DNA from: Kingdonia uniflora
Lineage: Eukaryota > Streptophyta > Magnoliopsida > Ranunculales > Circaeasteraceae
NCBI GenBank assembly: GCA_014058105.1
Contig: JACGCM010000012.1
Span: 620,001-684,000 of the forward strand
Length of the DNA: 64,000 bases
Direction: 5' to 3'
The position numbers and the translations under genes were made by a program. The notes beneath the pieces were generated by a model. The model had not been told where the DNA came from and made no database searches. It saw nothing but the letters and a program-made list of their open reading frames with translations. Numbering within the stretch: position 1 is the stretch's first letter; every line of letters starts with the position of its first letter. This document shows positions 34,688-45,092 of this stretch, piece by piece.

Positions 34688-36863
34688 TCAGTTACCGTGA
34701 AACCCTTATATATATAAGTATATAGTATCGTATCTCTTTTCTATACATATATCAAATTTTTTTTACAAAATTACTATAACTAGCAATTTTCAAAATTTGA
34801 AAACAACAAAACTTTTAACAAATCATTTTCATAAAATCATCATAATATCTACTAACCTTCAACGTCTGAGAATAAATTTGAAGTAGCGCCAAATCCTTCT
34901 TTCACAACACTGCTATACAACAGCCATTGTGACTCTGTCTCTGCAACTTTCTCTCGCCTTATATATTGATCACTCTCATCTAAGCTCTTACGTAAATCTC
35001 TGCTATATTTTCACTTTTCTCTCTCACTATTCTTCAATTTTTTAGAAGTTGATAAGCGTTTGAATGAGGAAGATGAAGCATTATTTATATTTTTTTTCTT
35101 TAACTGTTGGCAGTAATTGGGCCTCGTGCGAGCCGCCTTCGGTTTGGTAGCCAAGGCATCCCTTTCACATTTAATATAAGATGTTTTGTACCTTTTCGGT
35201 GAAAATACCTTCCTATCATTTCTCCCTGTTCTATATTTTATTATATTCTCATCTCTCTTACCTAAATCTCCCTCTGGCCTCCCCACACTCATGATGACTC
35301 ACCACTTACACGCAATCAAACTTTCCCTGTAAGTACATAAGAGATAAAAATCAAAACTACCTACTTTTTTAATTTCTGCTTCTACTATTTATACAACTGC
35401 TGACGTCATTTCCAAATTTCTCATATTTCAAATTTGAATTCTTTATTCACAACAACTCTAAACAACATTTGCAATAAAAGAGGAACAAATTCAAAATTGC
35501 ACATTACACCTGCATTTTCATTACAGTTATTCTCTCGTAAATAATTTACTCCTCCACATGTAGTTATACATAAATAATCCCAGATGTCCTGGAAGGCCAC
35601 ACCTAATCAGTTTTCCTTTAGCAATTCTAGCGTCTTCCTCCTCGATCTCTTCCTTAGCAATTTGTCTCACAGCGTCTTTTCGAGCTGTAGGCTCCATAAT
35701 CACTTCTTAAAATAGCTCCTCGTAGAAGCGGCGTCCTAACTCAAGTTCCCTACCTCTTAAATCTAAACCTTCAAACTAATATTCAGACTCTGGCAAGTCA
35801 GAATCATAATCTGACACTCAAAAATCTTCTCTCATACTTTAGCTATCTTTATCACCTACCGCCATTCCGCAGTTTGATGAACTCTCATAGATCGAGTCCT
35901 CACCATATTCTCTTTCTTTATCCTCTTTACATAACATTCCCCTAAATTTATATAACTTTCTAGATCACTTCAAATCACCACATTCTGTATATATCAATCT
36001 ACATTTTTCGTAACAAGAAACCCTAATATCTTGATAGAAAGTTATTTGAGCTTATTTATCCGCATTAACCTATTTGGCTTCGTCCTACCTCATTTCAAAC
36101 TGATCATCACAATCTATCCCCCATTCCACACTTCAAAAAAAAAACCCCTCATTGAGCTCGAATTTTCAAATTCTATAAATTCTTTATCTTCTATAATATT
36201 CTCCCCCATCTTTCTAAGTTATTTAGTTCGAACAGCTTTTACACATCTTCTATTTTCATAAACATATATTTCACAGTTTGATTGGGCAATATATTTCTAG
36301 TTCGATCTTATATATTATATTTCGTCATCTATTCATACCAAGTTGTGTTTCTTATAGCTTTATTTCAATCATAATAACTATTCCTATCTATCAATACAAA
36401 ATTTGAATAAAATATCCTTATTAAGCTTGAATATCAATTACATATGATTTGCAAATAACAAGTCTTTCATGTACTTTACAGATAACAAGTCTTTTAGGGA
36501 CTCTATAGGTAACAAGTCTTTCAGTTTATTCTCAAAATCATATCTATTTTCAGTAATGTTTCACTCTGAGAATCTTCTGAAGAAAAGTAGGCATTGGAAA
36601 TCACTGAGTATCCATCTTCTTCCACGCCACTTACTTTGACAAGAAACTGAGTTTGGTCGAAGTCTAGATAGGAAACTAGGACGTCAGTGCTTGAACCAAA
36701 TCTTTAAATAGAAGGCCTTCTTAACACCAAGAAATGACGATTGTGCAGGGACAAGACATTAAATATCCATCTTCCTCCTTTACCTTCACCTTCACCATTT
36801 CCTCCTTCGTAACCCTCACCAATATAGAGTTAGTAGGGATGAAAGGGAGTCCTACCTTAGAAT
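34688..36863. other. Element A, decayed region between antisense exons
   Basis: No confident gene. One open stretch at 35292-35011 (minus) is lysine- and serine-rich (KKKNINNASSSSFKRLSTSK). A start resembling MVRTRSM lies near 35910 on the minus strand, like the MVKTRQM start at 37184. A short direct repeat, AACAAGTCTTT, occurs three times at 36454-36520. The rest appears to be intron or spacer. Confidence 0.4.
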
Positions 36864-37184
36864 CTAATCCTTTGCAGGATACCGGCAATACTTTCTAACA
36901 GATATACTGGCTCTTGGATATGTCTCCTCAACCTTGTCTTCTACAAGGATGCGAAGGCACCTCCAACGTTGCTCGCCTGTTAAGACAACGTTGTAAAATC
37001 TCCACATACAGTAAAAATCTTCCTCAGCTTTAGTCGCTTCTTCTTCTGACATACCGTGGTACGTTGGAATAACGAGAATTGGGGTGAGCATCTCCAAAGA
37101 TTGATCTCTAAAATATCTCAACTTGAATCGCTGCATCTCAGCAGAAACTCTCTCTTCATACACCATTTGCCGGGTCTTCACCAT
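36864..37184 (-). CDS. Antisense ORF next to the 3' LTR of element A
   Basis: This is a 106-residue open frame starting MVKTRQMVYEERVSAEMQ and containing HGMSEEEATKAEEDFYCMW. It begins 68 bases downstream of a TATA-like TATATAAATA on the same strand (37252-37261) and may be the first exon of the antisense gene of A. No family is recognised and no related block was found at this position in B or C. It could equally be a chance survivor. Confidence 0.4.
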   Translation of the reverse strand: MVKTRQMVYEERVSAEMQRFKLRYFRDQSLEMLTPILVIPTYHGMSEEEATKAEEDFYCMWRFYNVVLTGEQRWRCLRILVEDKVEETYPRASISVRKYCRYPAKD

Positions 37185-37251
37185 TATTACTCAGGAAATT
37201 ATAGAGAATGTTACAACCAACGTACTTTCCTAAACTCCACAGTACATGTAT

Positions 37252-37262
37252 TATTTATATAA
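37252..37262 (-). promoter_or_regulatory. TATA-like box for the antisense gene of A
   Basis: The minus strand reads GGTTATATAAATAATAC. It lies about 70 bases upstream of the ATG at 37184 and 250 bases inside the element from the 3' LTR. Position and quality fit a core promoter directing transcription against gag-pol; this is inference. Confidence 0.45.
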
Positions 37263-37515
37263 CCATCATTTTTAATGTGCAGGTACATTTCCAAAGCAGT
37301 CATCATTTAAAATAGAGCCGCTCTCGGAACCCCAAGCGTCAAATACATCAATCCATTCCATGTTATAAATGCAAGATACATCCTTCCATAAAGAAATATA
37401 TCAAATACCCAGCCAGTCAAATCACTATTAATTCATCATTTCTCTTCAACTTCCAGCACCACATATACAGGTTCTTTCTCAACCAAAGCCACTCGTGCCC
37501 TCAGTTGCGAGGGGG

Positions 37516-38102
37516 TGATTTTAGGGACCTATCCCAATTTAAACTACCCAATTCAAACTTCTTTTATATCAGGCTCACACACTTTACACGGATATAAACA
37601 GCCAGTACTGCCACCTCGACTAGAAAATTATTAAGAACGTGTGTTGAGCACAACAGAAGAATATGAACAAGTCAAAGACACCTGCCTATCTCCCATGAGC
37701 TCAACAGCTACGCAGTCAACCTCCACTTATCTCATTATTCGGAGAACGTGCTTCAACACGATAACAAGCTGCGGTAAGGTCTACATAAAGAAAAAGTTCC
37801 ATAAGAGATAGGATCAAATAGGCCAGGAAAAACAAATTTTTGAGACTCTAAACAAAACTTTTTATTTACGAGATTAAGTATTTCTAGCTCGAGAAATCAC
37901 TTGCAATAAGATATCAGCCTCAAGTAATAAAAGTTACTGTTACTAAAACCCTCCACTCGCGGTCGTAGTTTTTACCTATTCAAAGGTTTTCTACGCTAAA
38001 TTACCTATCTTATTTCTAGCTTTATACAAGTTATCATCACAGGTATATTTGGTGTAACAACTAACTCCGAGCCATTTTGACCTATAGAATTAGGCCATTA
38101 CA
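37516..38102 (+). repeat. 3' LTR of element A
   Basis: It starts TGATTTTAGGGACC directly after the purine tract GCGAGGGGG and ends GGCCATTACA before the ATGGG target duplication. It is 587 bases against 494 for the 5' copy. The two LTRs show many substitutions and indels, so the insertion is old. Confidence 0.9.
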
Positions 38103-38612
38103 ATGGGAAAAGAGTCTTTAATGCTAATCGTGAAAGTACGAGAAGTAAGAAAAGACTGAAAAACTCGAAGTTAAGAAAGCAATCGAGAAGAAAAACATGG
38201 ATGGAGCTCGAATCTATACCGAGAACATAATATGAAAGCGTAGCGAGCAGATAAATTATCTCCATCTAGGTTTGTTTCATGCCTCGATACCCAGGTGAAG
38301 ATGCAAATGATCAGTAAGTCGATGGGTCAATCGTAAAATTGCTTGAGTCTTCTTTAACTACTAGGAATTTGCAGAAGATCTCAGAGATGATGGATCAGTT
38401 TGAGAAACAGTTGGTAAATAAAGAGGTCCAATCAAAGTTTTTGGAGAGTTCGATGGTAGGGAGATGTCATTGTGAATAGCTTGATACAACAGGTGGCAGA
38501 TGATTATGTGTTAAAGATTTCTACTGAGCTTTCGTAGGCCGCAACCCACCCGATTTCCCCTAAGACGACGGTGCAAGGAGAATCTTTTGAGTTGTCTTGG
38601 GGAGCTAAAATC
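38103..38612 (+). pseudogene. CHMP1 (ESCRT-III subunit) pseudogene captured by the Helitron
   Basis: CHMP1 proteins help bud vesicles into multivesicular bodies. Starting at ATGGG, the sequence reads, with stops and frameshifts, EKLEVKKAIEKKNMDGARIY, then KRSEQINYL, then [35 protein letters not shown] and LESSMVG, then QQVADDY. These match the order of plant CHMP1. About 25 residues near the N-terminus are missing, at least two stop codons occur in the first third, and the C-terminal MIM-like end has diverged. It is intronless, so no inference about retroposition is possible. It is a dead gene copy, split from its leader by element A. Confidence 0.85.
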
Positions 38613-39190
38613 TAGAGGGTAATTATAACTCTTTTAACTGATTTCATTTGGGTATAAAATGGTACAAATTGATGTGATGTGGTGTAATTTGTAGAGGTCA
38701 TACTTGATGTGAATTGGGAATCAAGAGTTCATATTGTATTGGGCTTGCTTAATTTATGTTTATGAAACAACTGTTATGAGTAAACAAGTTTATGGCTAAA
38801 TAAAAAATTTCCAATCTTTGCTATTTTGTTCGAGATCTTTGATGTATAAATTATCTTAGTTCTCAAAGTTGACTCCAATAAATTAAGCCCTTAATGCCCT
38901 GAAATTAACATATGCAACATTGAGGATGTTCGGCTGCAATCGTCTATTCTTCGTTGCCCTACAATGGAAGGATATCAAACCCCACCTCGATTGATCTAAA
39001 AATCATAGTTGCAGCTATTGTTATTGTCATTCTGTGTTGTTATAGAGAACCTAAGGGTTTGGGCCTTTGGGGAAAACTAATTCACCGTTCTTTCACTGCG
39101 GGGAATATTTTTGCCATTTTATCCCATACAATTGATTATTTCACATAACCCGCAAGCACACAAAGTACAATAGAGGAGGGGAAAGAAGGG

Positions 39191-39223
39191 TTGCACGCCC
39201 GTAGGGTGTGCAACAACACTAGT
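39191..39223 (+). terminator. Helitron 3' end hairpin and CTAGT
   Basis: A stem of TTGCACGCCC and GGGTGTGCAA around a GTA loop is followed ten bases later by CTAGT and then host TTGGTTG. In rolling-circle transposition this hairpin marks the stop of strand transfer (known for Helitrons). Confidence 0.8.
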
Positions 39224-39410
39224 TTGGTTGAATGAAAACTCTATCCTGGCAGTTATTCATGTTATGCCATGTGGTGGTGTGGGCATTCCAGGTAGCCAGG
39301 AGTATCATACATTAGATTTAACGATCTATAGTCGGGATCGTCTTTAATGGTGTGCTACAATTGTACTTCTATAATGGTCAAGGCGCTTTTATCCATGCGC
39401 AGGACGGCTC
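39224..39410. repeat. Right flank of the Helitron; paralogue of 45301-45475
   Basis: The sequence TTGGTTGAATGAAAACTCTA through GTGGTGGTGTGGGCATTCC, TAATGGTGTG and ATGCGCAGGA aligns with 45301-45475 with scattered differences. It is the continuation of the region upstream of PIMT on the far side of the Helitron. Confidence 0.85.
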
Positions 39411-39419
39411 ATGGATTAT

Positions 39420-39490
39420 AATGGGATTGAGTAAAACCTGAACTAACATCTAAAGCGCGCATCCCACACTGTAAACTCCCCTCCAATAGT
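39420..39490 (-). pseudogene. PIMT exon 2/intron 2 scrap
   Basis: About 70 bases match the 12611-12682 region: the end of PIMT exon 2 (CTTTAGATGTT), the donor and the start of intron 2, GTTTTACTC, on the minus strand. It is an isolated third copy, diverged in several bases, with no neighbouring PIMT sequence. Confidence 0.75.
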
Positions 39491-41150
39491 TAGGGTTTTC
39501 GTCTCCGACCCCATAAGGTTCATTACCACTGTGTTTTTTGGTACCTTGCTTCTTGATGGTTATGAGTGATGCCCACTTTTTTTAGTTTTGTTGTCACCCC
39601 TAATGGTGCTTATGGTACGGAGTTGATTGATCCATGGCTCGTTCCTCAGGCTCAGGTTATGTCTGTTTTGCTCTAGTCGTCGATCTTCACTGTACAGCTG
39701 GTCATTGTCCTCTTGCACACGTAGTATTTGTGTTTCTTGTTATTTGTGATTGTATGCTAGTCATCGCTGGATCAACACCTCAATCCACTCAACAATCGCT
39801 TTTTATTCTTATATTTTGCATATAATGGTAGCTCTAATTCTTAGTCAGGATTCAAAACACCACAAACGGTACCAATGGCAGTCTAGTAGATTTACAATGA
39901 AAAAGAACTAAATACTTAGGCTTTGTTTGTGGATTGTGGCTAAGTTTTGGGGAGGCATCACTCTATCCCGTTACTGGTTTCATATTTCTTCTTCCCCACT
40001 CTTAACCGAATTCCCCTCTTGTTAGTTGGTTTGTTAGGTCAATATGGGAAGAAGAATTTTGAATAAATGGTTATGCCTCAAGTGTTCCATTTTCCTATTT
40101 ATGCATGGGTACTTCATACTTGGGTTATTGGATCTTCATATGCTAAACTATAAGCCTTAGAGTGTGTGATTTGCTGACTTGGGCCAGTAACGTGATATTT
40201 TACCTTGGTTGCGTTGTCCAGACTGGTCTATATTATGTTTAGGCATGTCTATCTCGTTAGTTTAGGTATGCGCATATCCTTAAGAGAAAAGTTTGCCAAG
40301 GTGTTAGAGTGTCTAGATCTACCTAATTTATTGTCTAAACATGTGCCCATCATGACGAGGTAGGTCATACCAACATTTTAGAGTACATCGGGTATCCCAT
40401 TGTGGTTGTTCATGTCTAGTCACTTGTTGACTCTGACACAGGAGAGTCGTGCCAAAGAGATTGGGTATCTTGATTTATGTTATCCTTGTGATTTTTTGAT
40501 GCTTATCTCAAGAATCATTTTTAGGGGTACTCAGATGATTACTTAGGCACCTGGTTGTTTGTGCACGTTATTTAGACATGCTTAATAGTGGAAAAAAAAT
40601 TAATCTCTCTAAAGAGATCAAAAATAATCTCTTCTAATCAAAACTTGCCATGTGACATGAGAGAGAAGCATTCAAAAATAAGTTAAAGCAACAAGTTAAC
40701 ACCGTTTTGATTCTCTTTTAACTCCTCTCTTTTAAATTAATCAAAAATTCCTCCTTAGAACCTACACTGTTTGGGATCCTTTTTTAACTCCTCCCTTTTA
40801 TTAAAAAATAAAATAGGTCTATCTTGATCTCTTTAACCTTAGTACAATTCCTAATTGCAACCAAGAGTAAAAAAGAAGAGGGCATCATCATCAATTCAAT
40901 ACAGTAAGTACACCAAGTATCTTATAATTAATATTTTAATAGCTATAACCTGAGAGATAAGGACAATATTTATTGAAACATAGTTTATTATGTGAGAAAT
41001 AGTAAATACAATTCTAACCACAAGATTCTAAAATTATAGCTCTTCTTTATTAAATCAAGCTTCTTACTTATGAAACATTCTTTGATTGTATCTTTTTAAT
41101 TTTATTTACAACAATCTTCATAAATTGTATTTAGCTAATGTTGATATTCT
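39491..41150. other. Intergenic, nothing recognised
   Basis: Short frames only. A pair of similar segments, TTTTAACTCCTCTCTTTTAA and TTTTAACTCCTCCCTTTTAT, lies at about 40716 and 40783. No terminal repeat or gene could be supported. Confidence 0.4.
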
Positions 41151-41159
41151 TACTTTTTA

Positions 41160-41990
41160 GGGTGGATACAGAAAGCAAAAACTCCACCTCAAAGTAATGA
41201 AAATTGGCATCTTATACCGGTAATTGGGAGGACTGTTAAATTTGAAGATGAAGCTTATAATTTTTACAATCTTTATGGGAGATTAAGTGGATTTAGTATA
41301 TGTAGAGGTTCTTCTACGCAATGATTAGGTTCAGATAAAATAGTTACGAGAAGAGTTCTATGTTGCTCAAAAGAAGGTCAGTATAAAAAACATCGAAAAG
41401 GATCCCCTCCGAAGAGACGGTTAATTACAAGAACCAACTGTAAAGCGAGACTTGTTTATAAGTTATTTCCAGAAAACCTTTATCATGTGACAAAGCTTCA
41501 TGAAACCCATAATCATGATCTTGCACTTCCTTCTGAAGTACACCATTTGAGGTCATAATGAAGCATAAGTAGCAAAGAAAAGGTATTAATAAAGAACATG
41601 TATGATTCGGGGATAGGATCGACTGATATGTTCGATCAAATGAGTTCAGAAGTAGGAGGTGCACAAAATCTAAACTTTATACTTCCAGATTGTGCAAATG
41701 CATTGCAAAGAATGAGACGTAGTAAGATATTAGAAAAAGGGGATACACAACTCCTCTTGGAGTACTTCATGTCCAAGGGAAAGGAGAATTCTTATTTTTT
41801 TTACTCAATAAAGATGGACAAAAATAATGAGATTTGAAGTTGTTTTTGGGCCGATGCGAAGTCAAGAGCGGATTACAGTTTCTTTGGTGATATTCTGTGT
41901 TTTGACACAACTTCTCAAACTAACATATATGAAAGGCCGTCTGCTCCTTTTATCGGAGTGATCAAATCTGACATTCTCCCCAAGATTTTC
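41160..41990 (+). pseudogene. FAR1/FHY3-type gene or MULE remnant
   Basis: Through stops, the plus strand reads a FAR1 DNA-binding domain: VKFEDEAYNFYNLYGRLSGF, IVTRRVLCCSKEG, then TNCKARLVYKL and THNHDLALPSEV. It is followed by the start of the MULE transposase part: LLEYFMSKGKENSYFFYSI, then FWADAKSRADYSFFGDILCF. FAR1 proteins are Mutator-derived transcription factors in light signalling. This copy has at least four stops and ends at FIGVIKSD, so the transposase core and SWIM finger are absent. It is either a decayed FAR1-related gene or a Jittery-like MULE. Confidence 0.82.
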
Positions 41991-42009
41991 CAACTTGTCA
42001 AAGATCTGA

Positions 42010-42860
42010 AGTGATCAAATCTAACATTCCCAACTCCTTTAGTAGTTCCCTTCCAAGCATCAAACCCCGGGTTGTAATTCAAAAGCCATAACAACTGTCA
42101 AGTGTTGAACTTATCTCAGCTAATGATTCTCCTCCCCTAGTTGTTTGCACTTCAAGTGGTTTATAGAAATCCTCATTTCGTAATGGCATTTATTCCAATT
42201 GGTCAGTCGGGGAATAGGGAAAAATATATTAAGTTGGGGTGAGGCCATGGAAAGTTCTCATTTCCTTAAAGTTTAGCTACATTTTCATCTCACAGACTGA
42301 GGAGTTGTTATGTCTACATTGGCTTTCATGGTTCCAAACCTTTGTTGCTTAGATTTGCTAATTAATTATGTACAGAGTTGGAAGTTCAAGGTATTAGTTG
42401 CTTTGCAACAGATAAAGTTTGTTGTAGAAACTCTCGAAGCCATGATGTTGTTGTCAAAGCAATGAAGGCTTCAACTTTTGGGGTTGTGATTCTTAAAAAG
42501 AAGTCATTCGGGAATCCATACACAATTGAGGAGCTAATCAATTTCTTGGGTAAGAAAAACTTGATTCCAATTTTCTTTGATTAGAGTCCAGGGGATTGTC
42601 TTGCTAGAGATATAATTGAGAGAAGAGGTGAGCTTTGGGAGAAAAATGGGGGTGAGTTGTGGATGTTCTATGGAGGACTAGGGAAAGAATGGAAGGATTC
42701 CGTTGACGGCCTATCATGTGTAGATGACATGAAACTAGAAGCTTATGATGGTAACTGGAGGGATTGTATACTATAGTTTGTGGTTCTCTTGGCAACAAAG
42801 TTAGGGCGGCAAAGTGTGGTAGAGAGATTGAATATGTGGAGGAAGAATATCTTTACTATT
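42010..42860 (+). pseudogene. XTNX-type TIR protein, 5' part, broken
   Basis: From 42309 the frame reads VYIGFHGSKPLLLRFAN, ELEVQGISCFATDKVCCRNS, FGVVILKKKSFGNPYTIEEL, GKKNLIPIFFD, GDCLARDIIERRGELWEKNG, WMFYGGLGKEWKDSVDGLS and GNWRDCIL, then TKLGRQSVVERLN. This is the TIR domain of the small conserved plant XTNX class (TIR with a P-loop domain and repeats), not of ordinary TIR-NBS-LRR resistance genes (from memory of the class). Stops replace the Trp after RFAN and a residue after FFD; a further break occurs near 42775. A serine/proline-rich stretch at 42020-42200 may be the N-terminal extension. The P-loop domain is absent. Confidence 0.75.
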
Positions 42861-42959
42861 AGCCTTAATATTATACATAGACACACATATCCTTGTGTTG
42901 CATAAATGCAATAAAGAATAAGAGATTAGACAAAAGGCAAGAACATTTGTTCGTGACAT

Positions 42960-45092
42960 GATATGATTATCATAGACCTCACAACAGAGCATCTCCACTT
43001 GTTAGAGGCTTCTTTCAACTTACAACGAACAACTTGTTCAACCCAAAAAATTATAGAGCCATCCACTTGCTTGTCCACAACCTTCAAGCGCACTGGAATA
43101 TACGTCTATATATCAAGTCTCACCACTAGAATAATCATTTTGCCTTCAACCTTTAACTTGCCAATTAGTATTTGTAGGATTTTCTAGGCAGTTGTTCCTA
43201 CGCTAATGACATCATAGGGAGCAACATCTTCCCATTTTAACCGCCCATCTACAACCATAAAAGGGATATTAAAAAAACTCAATTTATTGATAAAATTTAT
43301 GACAGAGATGAATGTACAAGAAGGATATGCGTTATGTCATCCTCGTAATGTATTATGCATAAAATGATAATTTTATGACATAAAATATCGCACATTAACA
43401 CAATGGCTTTGCTTCTTACATAAGAAATATTTTGGAATAATTCATGATGCATCCTTACGACCTCCTTTCTTATAGAATGAATATGAAAAAATGGTTTGTT
43501 TATAGGTCAGATATATTTATTGTTGTTTCTTGAAAATGTTTATATTTATGTTGTAAGAAGTTTGTTTTCTAATGTGATACCTTCCGTAGTTTCTTTCCTG
43601 ACATCTTTTCATTCAAAATCTTATTGTTTTTGCAAGTGACTAGGAAACAAGTGCGGACATATGCAGTCTAGGAATTATAATCCTGAAGTTGATGACAAAG
43701 TATAAAGAAAAATTCAAGAAGTTGTGCAAGTGAGTAAAAGACGCCCCTAAAAAGATGTGGATAACGCAGGTTATTGATCCAATTATTGGTAATGGAATGT
43801 CGGAAAGCATAAAAATGTTGGAATTGGGGCTCTCATGATCAGACGAGAAGCCTGATTAAAGCCTAAATATTATTGAAGTGTTGAAATCAATTGAGGAATT
43901 GTGACATTGGTGTATTTACCTAACATTTGTGGGATTTTAGTGTCAAAATGCAAAAAAAAAGGTGTTTTTTTAATAGAGAAAATCCCTTTATGTAAAAAAT
44001 TATGAGGGCATATGGTGTGGGATTTCTTAAAAATGATGGGTATTCTTAAAATCCTATTTGACTTGGATTGTGCTACATCGATATGGTATAAAAGGTTTAC
44101 TATACTGATTGTATGCATATCTTTGGGAATTCGAATTTAGTTTATTATGGTCTTTCTTTTCTTGTATCTTTTGGGAGTGTTAAATTTCACATAATCAGAG
44201 TTATTCAGTGGTATGGGTCTAAAGGTCCTAAGATAATAATCTTATGTGTGAATCAATCCCATTGTACAACTTTTTCTATTAATTATATCGAATCACTTTG
44301 AACTTTGCTCTCTTTGTTTAATACAGGCTTATCTTCTAAGATAATGTAACCCCATTCCATTAAACCCCTCCCTAAATATGTTCCCTTTGTTACAATTACG
44401 TAACTTTTGAAGGTTGAAGGACTAAAACTTAAAGATAACGGTAAAACAAAACAAATATGACTTGACATCAAGTGGGATCTGCAATAACTAAATCTCTTCT
44501 TCGTATCAAAAAATCTTAAAACCTCATCCTTATAAGTATGGAGGAACAAAATCAATACGAATTGTTGCATTAATTGATATGAAAATGTGTGGGTCTTTCT
44601 TACAGCTCCAATAACTAGTTTATTGCTAAGCAAAACATGCCCAAAACACTAAATTAGGAAAATATGACAGGATTGAGTAAAACCTGATCCAACATCTAAA
44701 GCATGCTCTAAACACTAAATTAGGAAAAGATGATGGGATTGAGTGAAACTTGAACCAACATCTAAAGCATGCATCACGAGTTGTAAATTCTCCTACAACT
44801 GTTTAAGGCAAGTGGCATGCATATGTGGTGCTAAAATAGTTGCATTGTAACATATGTGCATAACACTATCAACATAAGTTATAGTCACATCAGGTACAAA
44901 GAATCCCCTATCAACAGTCTTCATTACTTTGATTATCTTCTTTAATCTAATTATCTCATATCGTTGCAATTATGCAACCAATTTTTTATTCTTATTAACC
45001 TAAAATTACCCAAACATAGACATATTGTTCAAAATTAAGACTTGAAAACTTGAAATTGGAGATCAGATCGAGTAAAGATTGATTACCTCCAT
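42960..45092 (-). pseudogene. PIMT pseudogene, exon 3 missing
   Basis: Exon 1 (45092-45087, ATGGAG then GTAATC), exon 2 (44999-44750, exactly 250 bases as in the real gene) and exon 4 (from 43248 after TTGTAG) are recognisable. Exon 2 carries two stops and changes such as YVDSVMHICYNATI. Exon 4 reads GRLKWEDVAPYDVISVGTTA, a stop, then KVEGKMIILV and LKVVDKQVDGSI. Exon 3, with most of the SAM-binding core, was not found between them, and the intervening DNA is only about 1.5 kb. Introns are retained, so this is a duplicated locus and not a retroposed copy. Exon 4 here also shows what the real gene should contain left of the window. Confidence 0.88.

Larger units (their letters stand above)
13773..38102 (+). 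mobile_element. Gypsy element A (Tat-like) with nested element B
   Basis: This LTR retrotransposon is bounded by LTRs 13773-14266 and 37516-38102 and flanked by the 5-bp target duplication ATGGG (13768-13772 and 38103-38107), which proves a single insertion. Internal order: primer site, gag, protease, reverse transcriptase, RNase H (broken by element B at 18187), integrase resuming at about 29567, antisense genes at 30660-37184, polypurine tract, 3' LTR. Antisense genes between integrase and 3' LTR, and the primer-site region, fit the Tat lineage of Ty3/gypsy. All coding parts contain stops. Without B, A is about 13 kb. Confidence 0.9.
13421..39223 (+). mobile_element. Non-autonomous Helitron, expanded by nested gypsy elements
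   Basis: The 5' end is TCTACTACTGTAAAG at 13421, directly after host CATA. The 3' end is CTAGT at 39219-39223, preceded by a 10-bp hairpin (TTGCACGCCC and GGGTGTGCAA, one wobble pair) at 39191-39213. These are Helitron hallmarks: 5' TC, 3' CTRRT, and a hairpin about 10 bases from the end. The paralogous locus at 45290-45310 reads ...TTTACATA then TTTGGTTGAATG, which joins the two flanks of the element without it. Excluding element A, the Helitron is about 1.5 kb, encodes no Rep or helicase, and carries a CHMP1 copy. It sits about 420 bp upstream of the PIMT start codon. Confidence 0.82.

Noticed and set aside
13773..38102. One giant Ogre-like element of 24 kb
   Set aside because: The middle part is inverted, has its own LTR and a full second gag-pol, and interrupts RNase H of A; it is a nested insertion.
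42010..42860. Functional TIR resistance gene
   Set aside because: Stops within the TIR domain and no nucleotide-binding domain.
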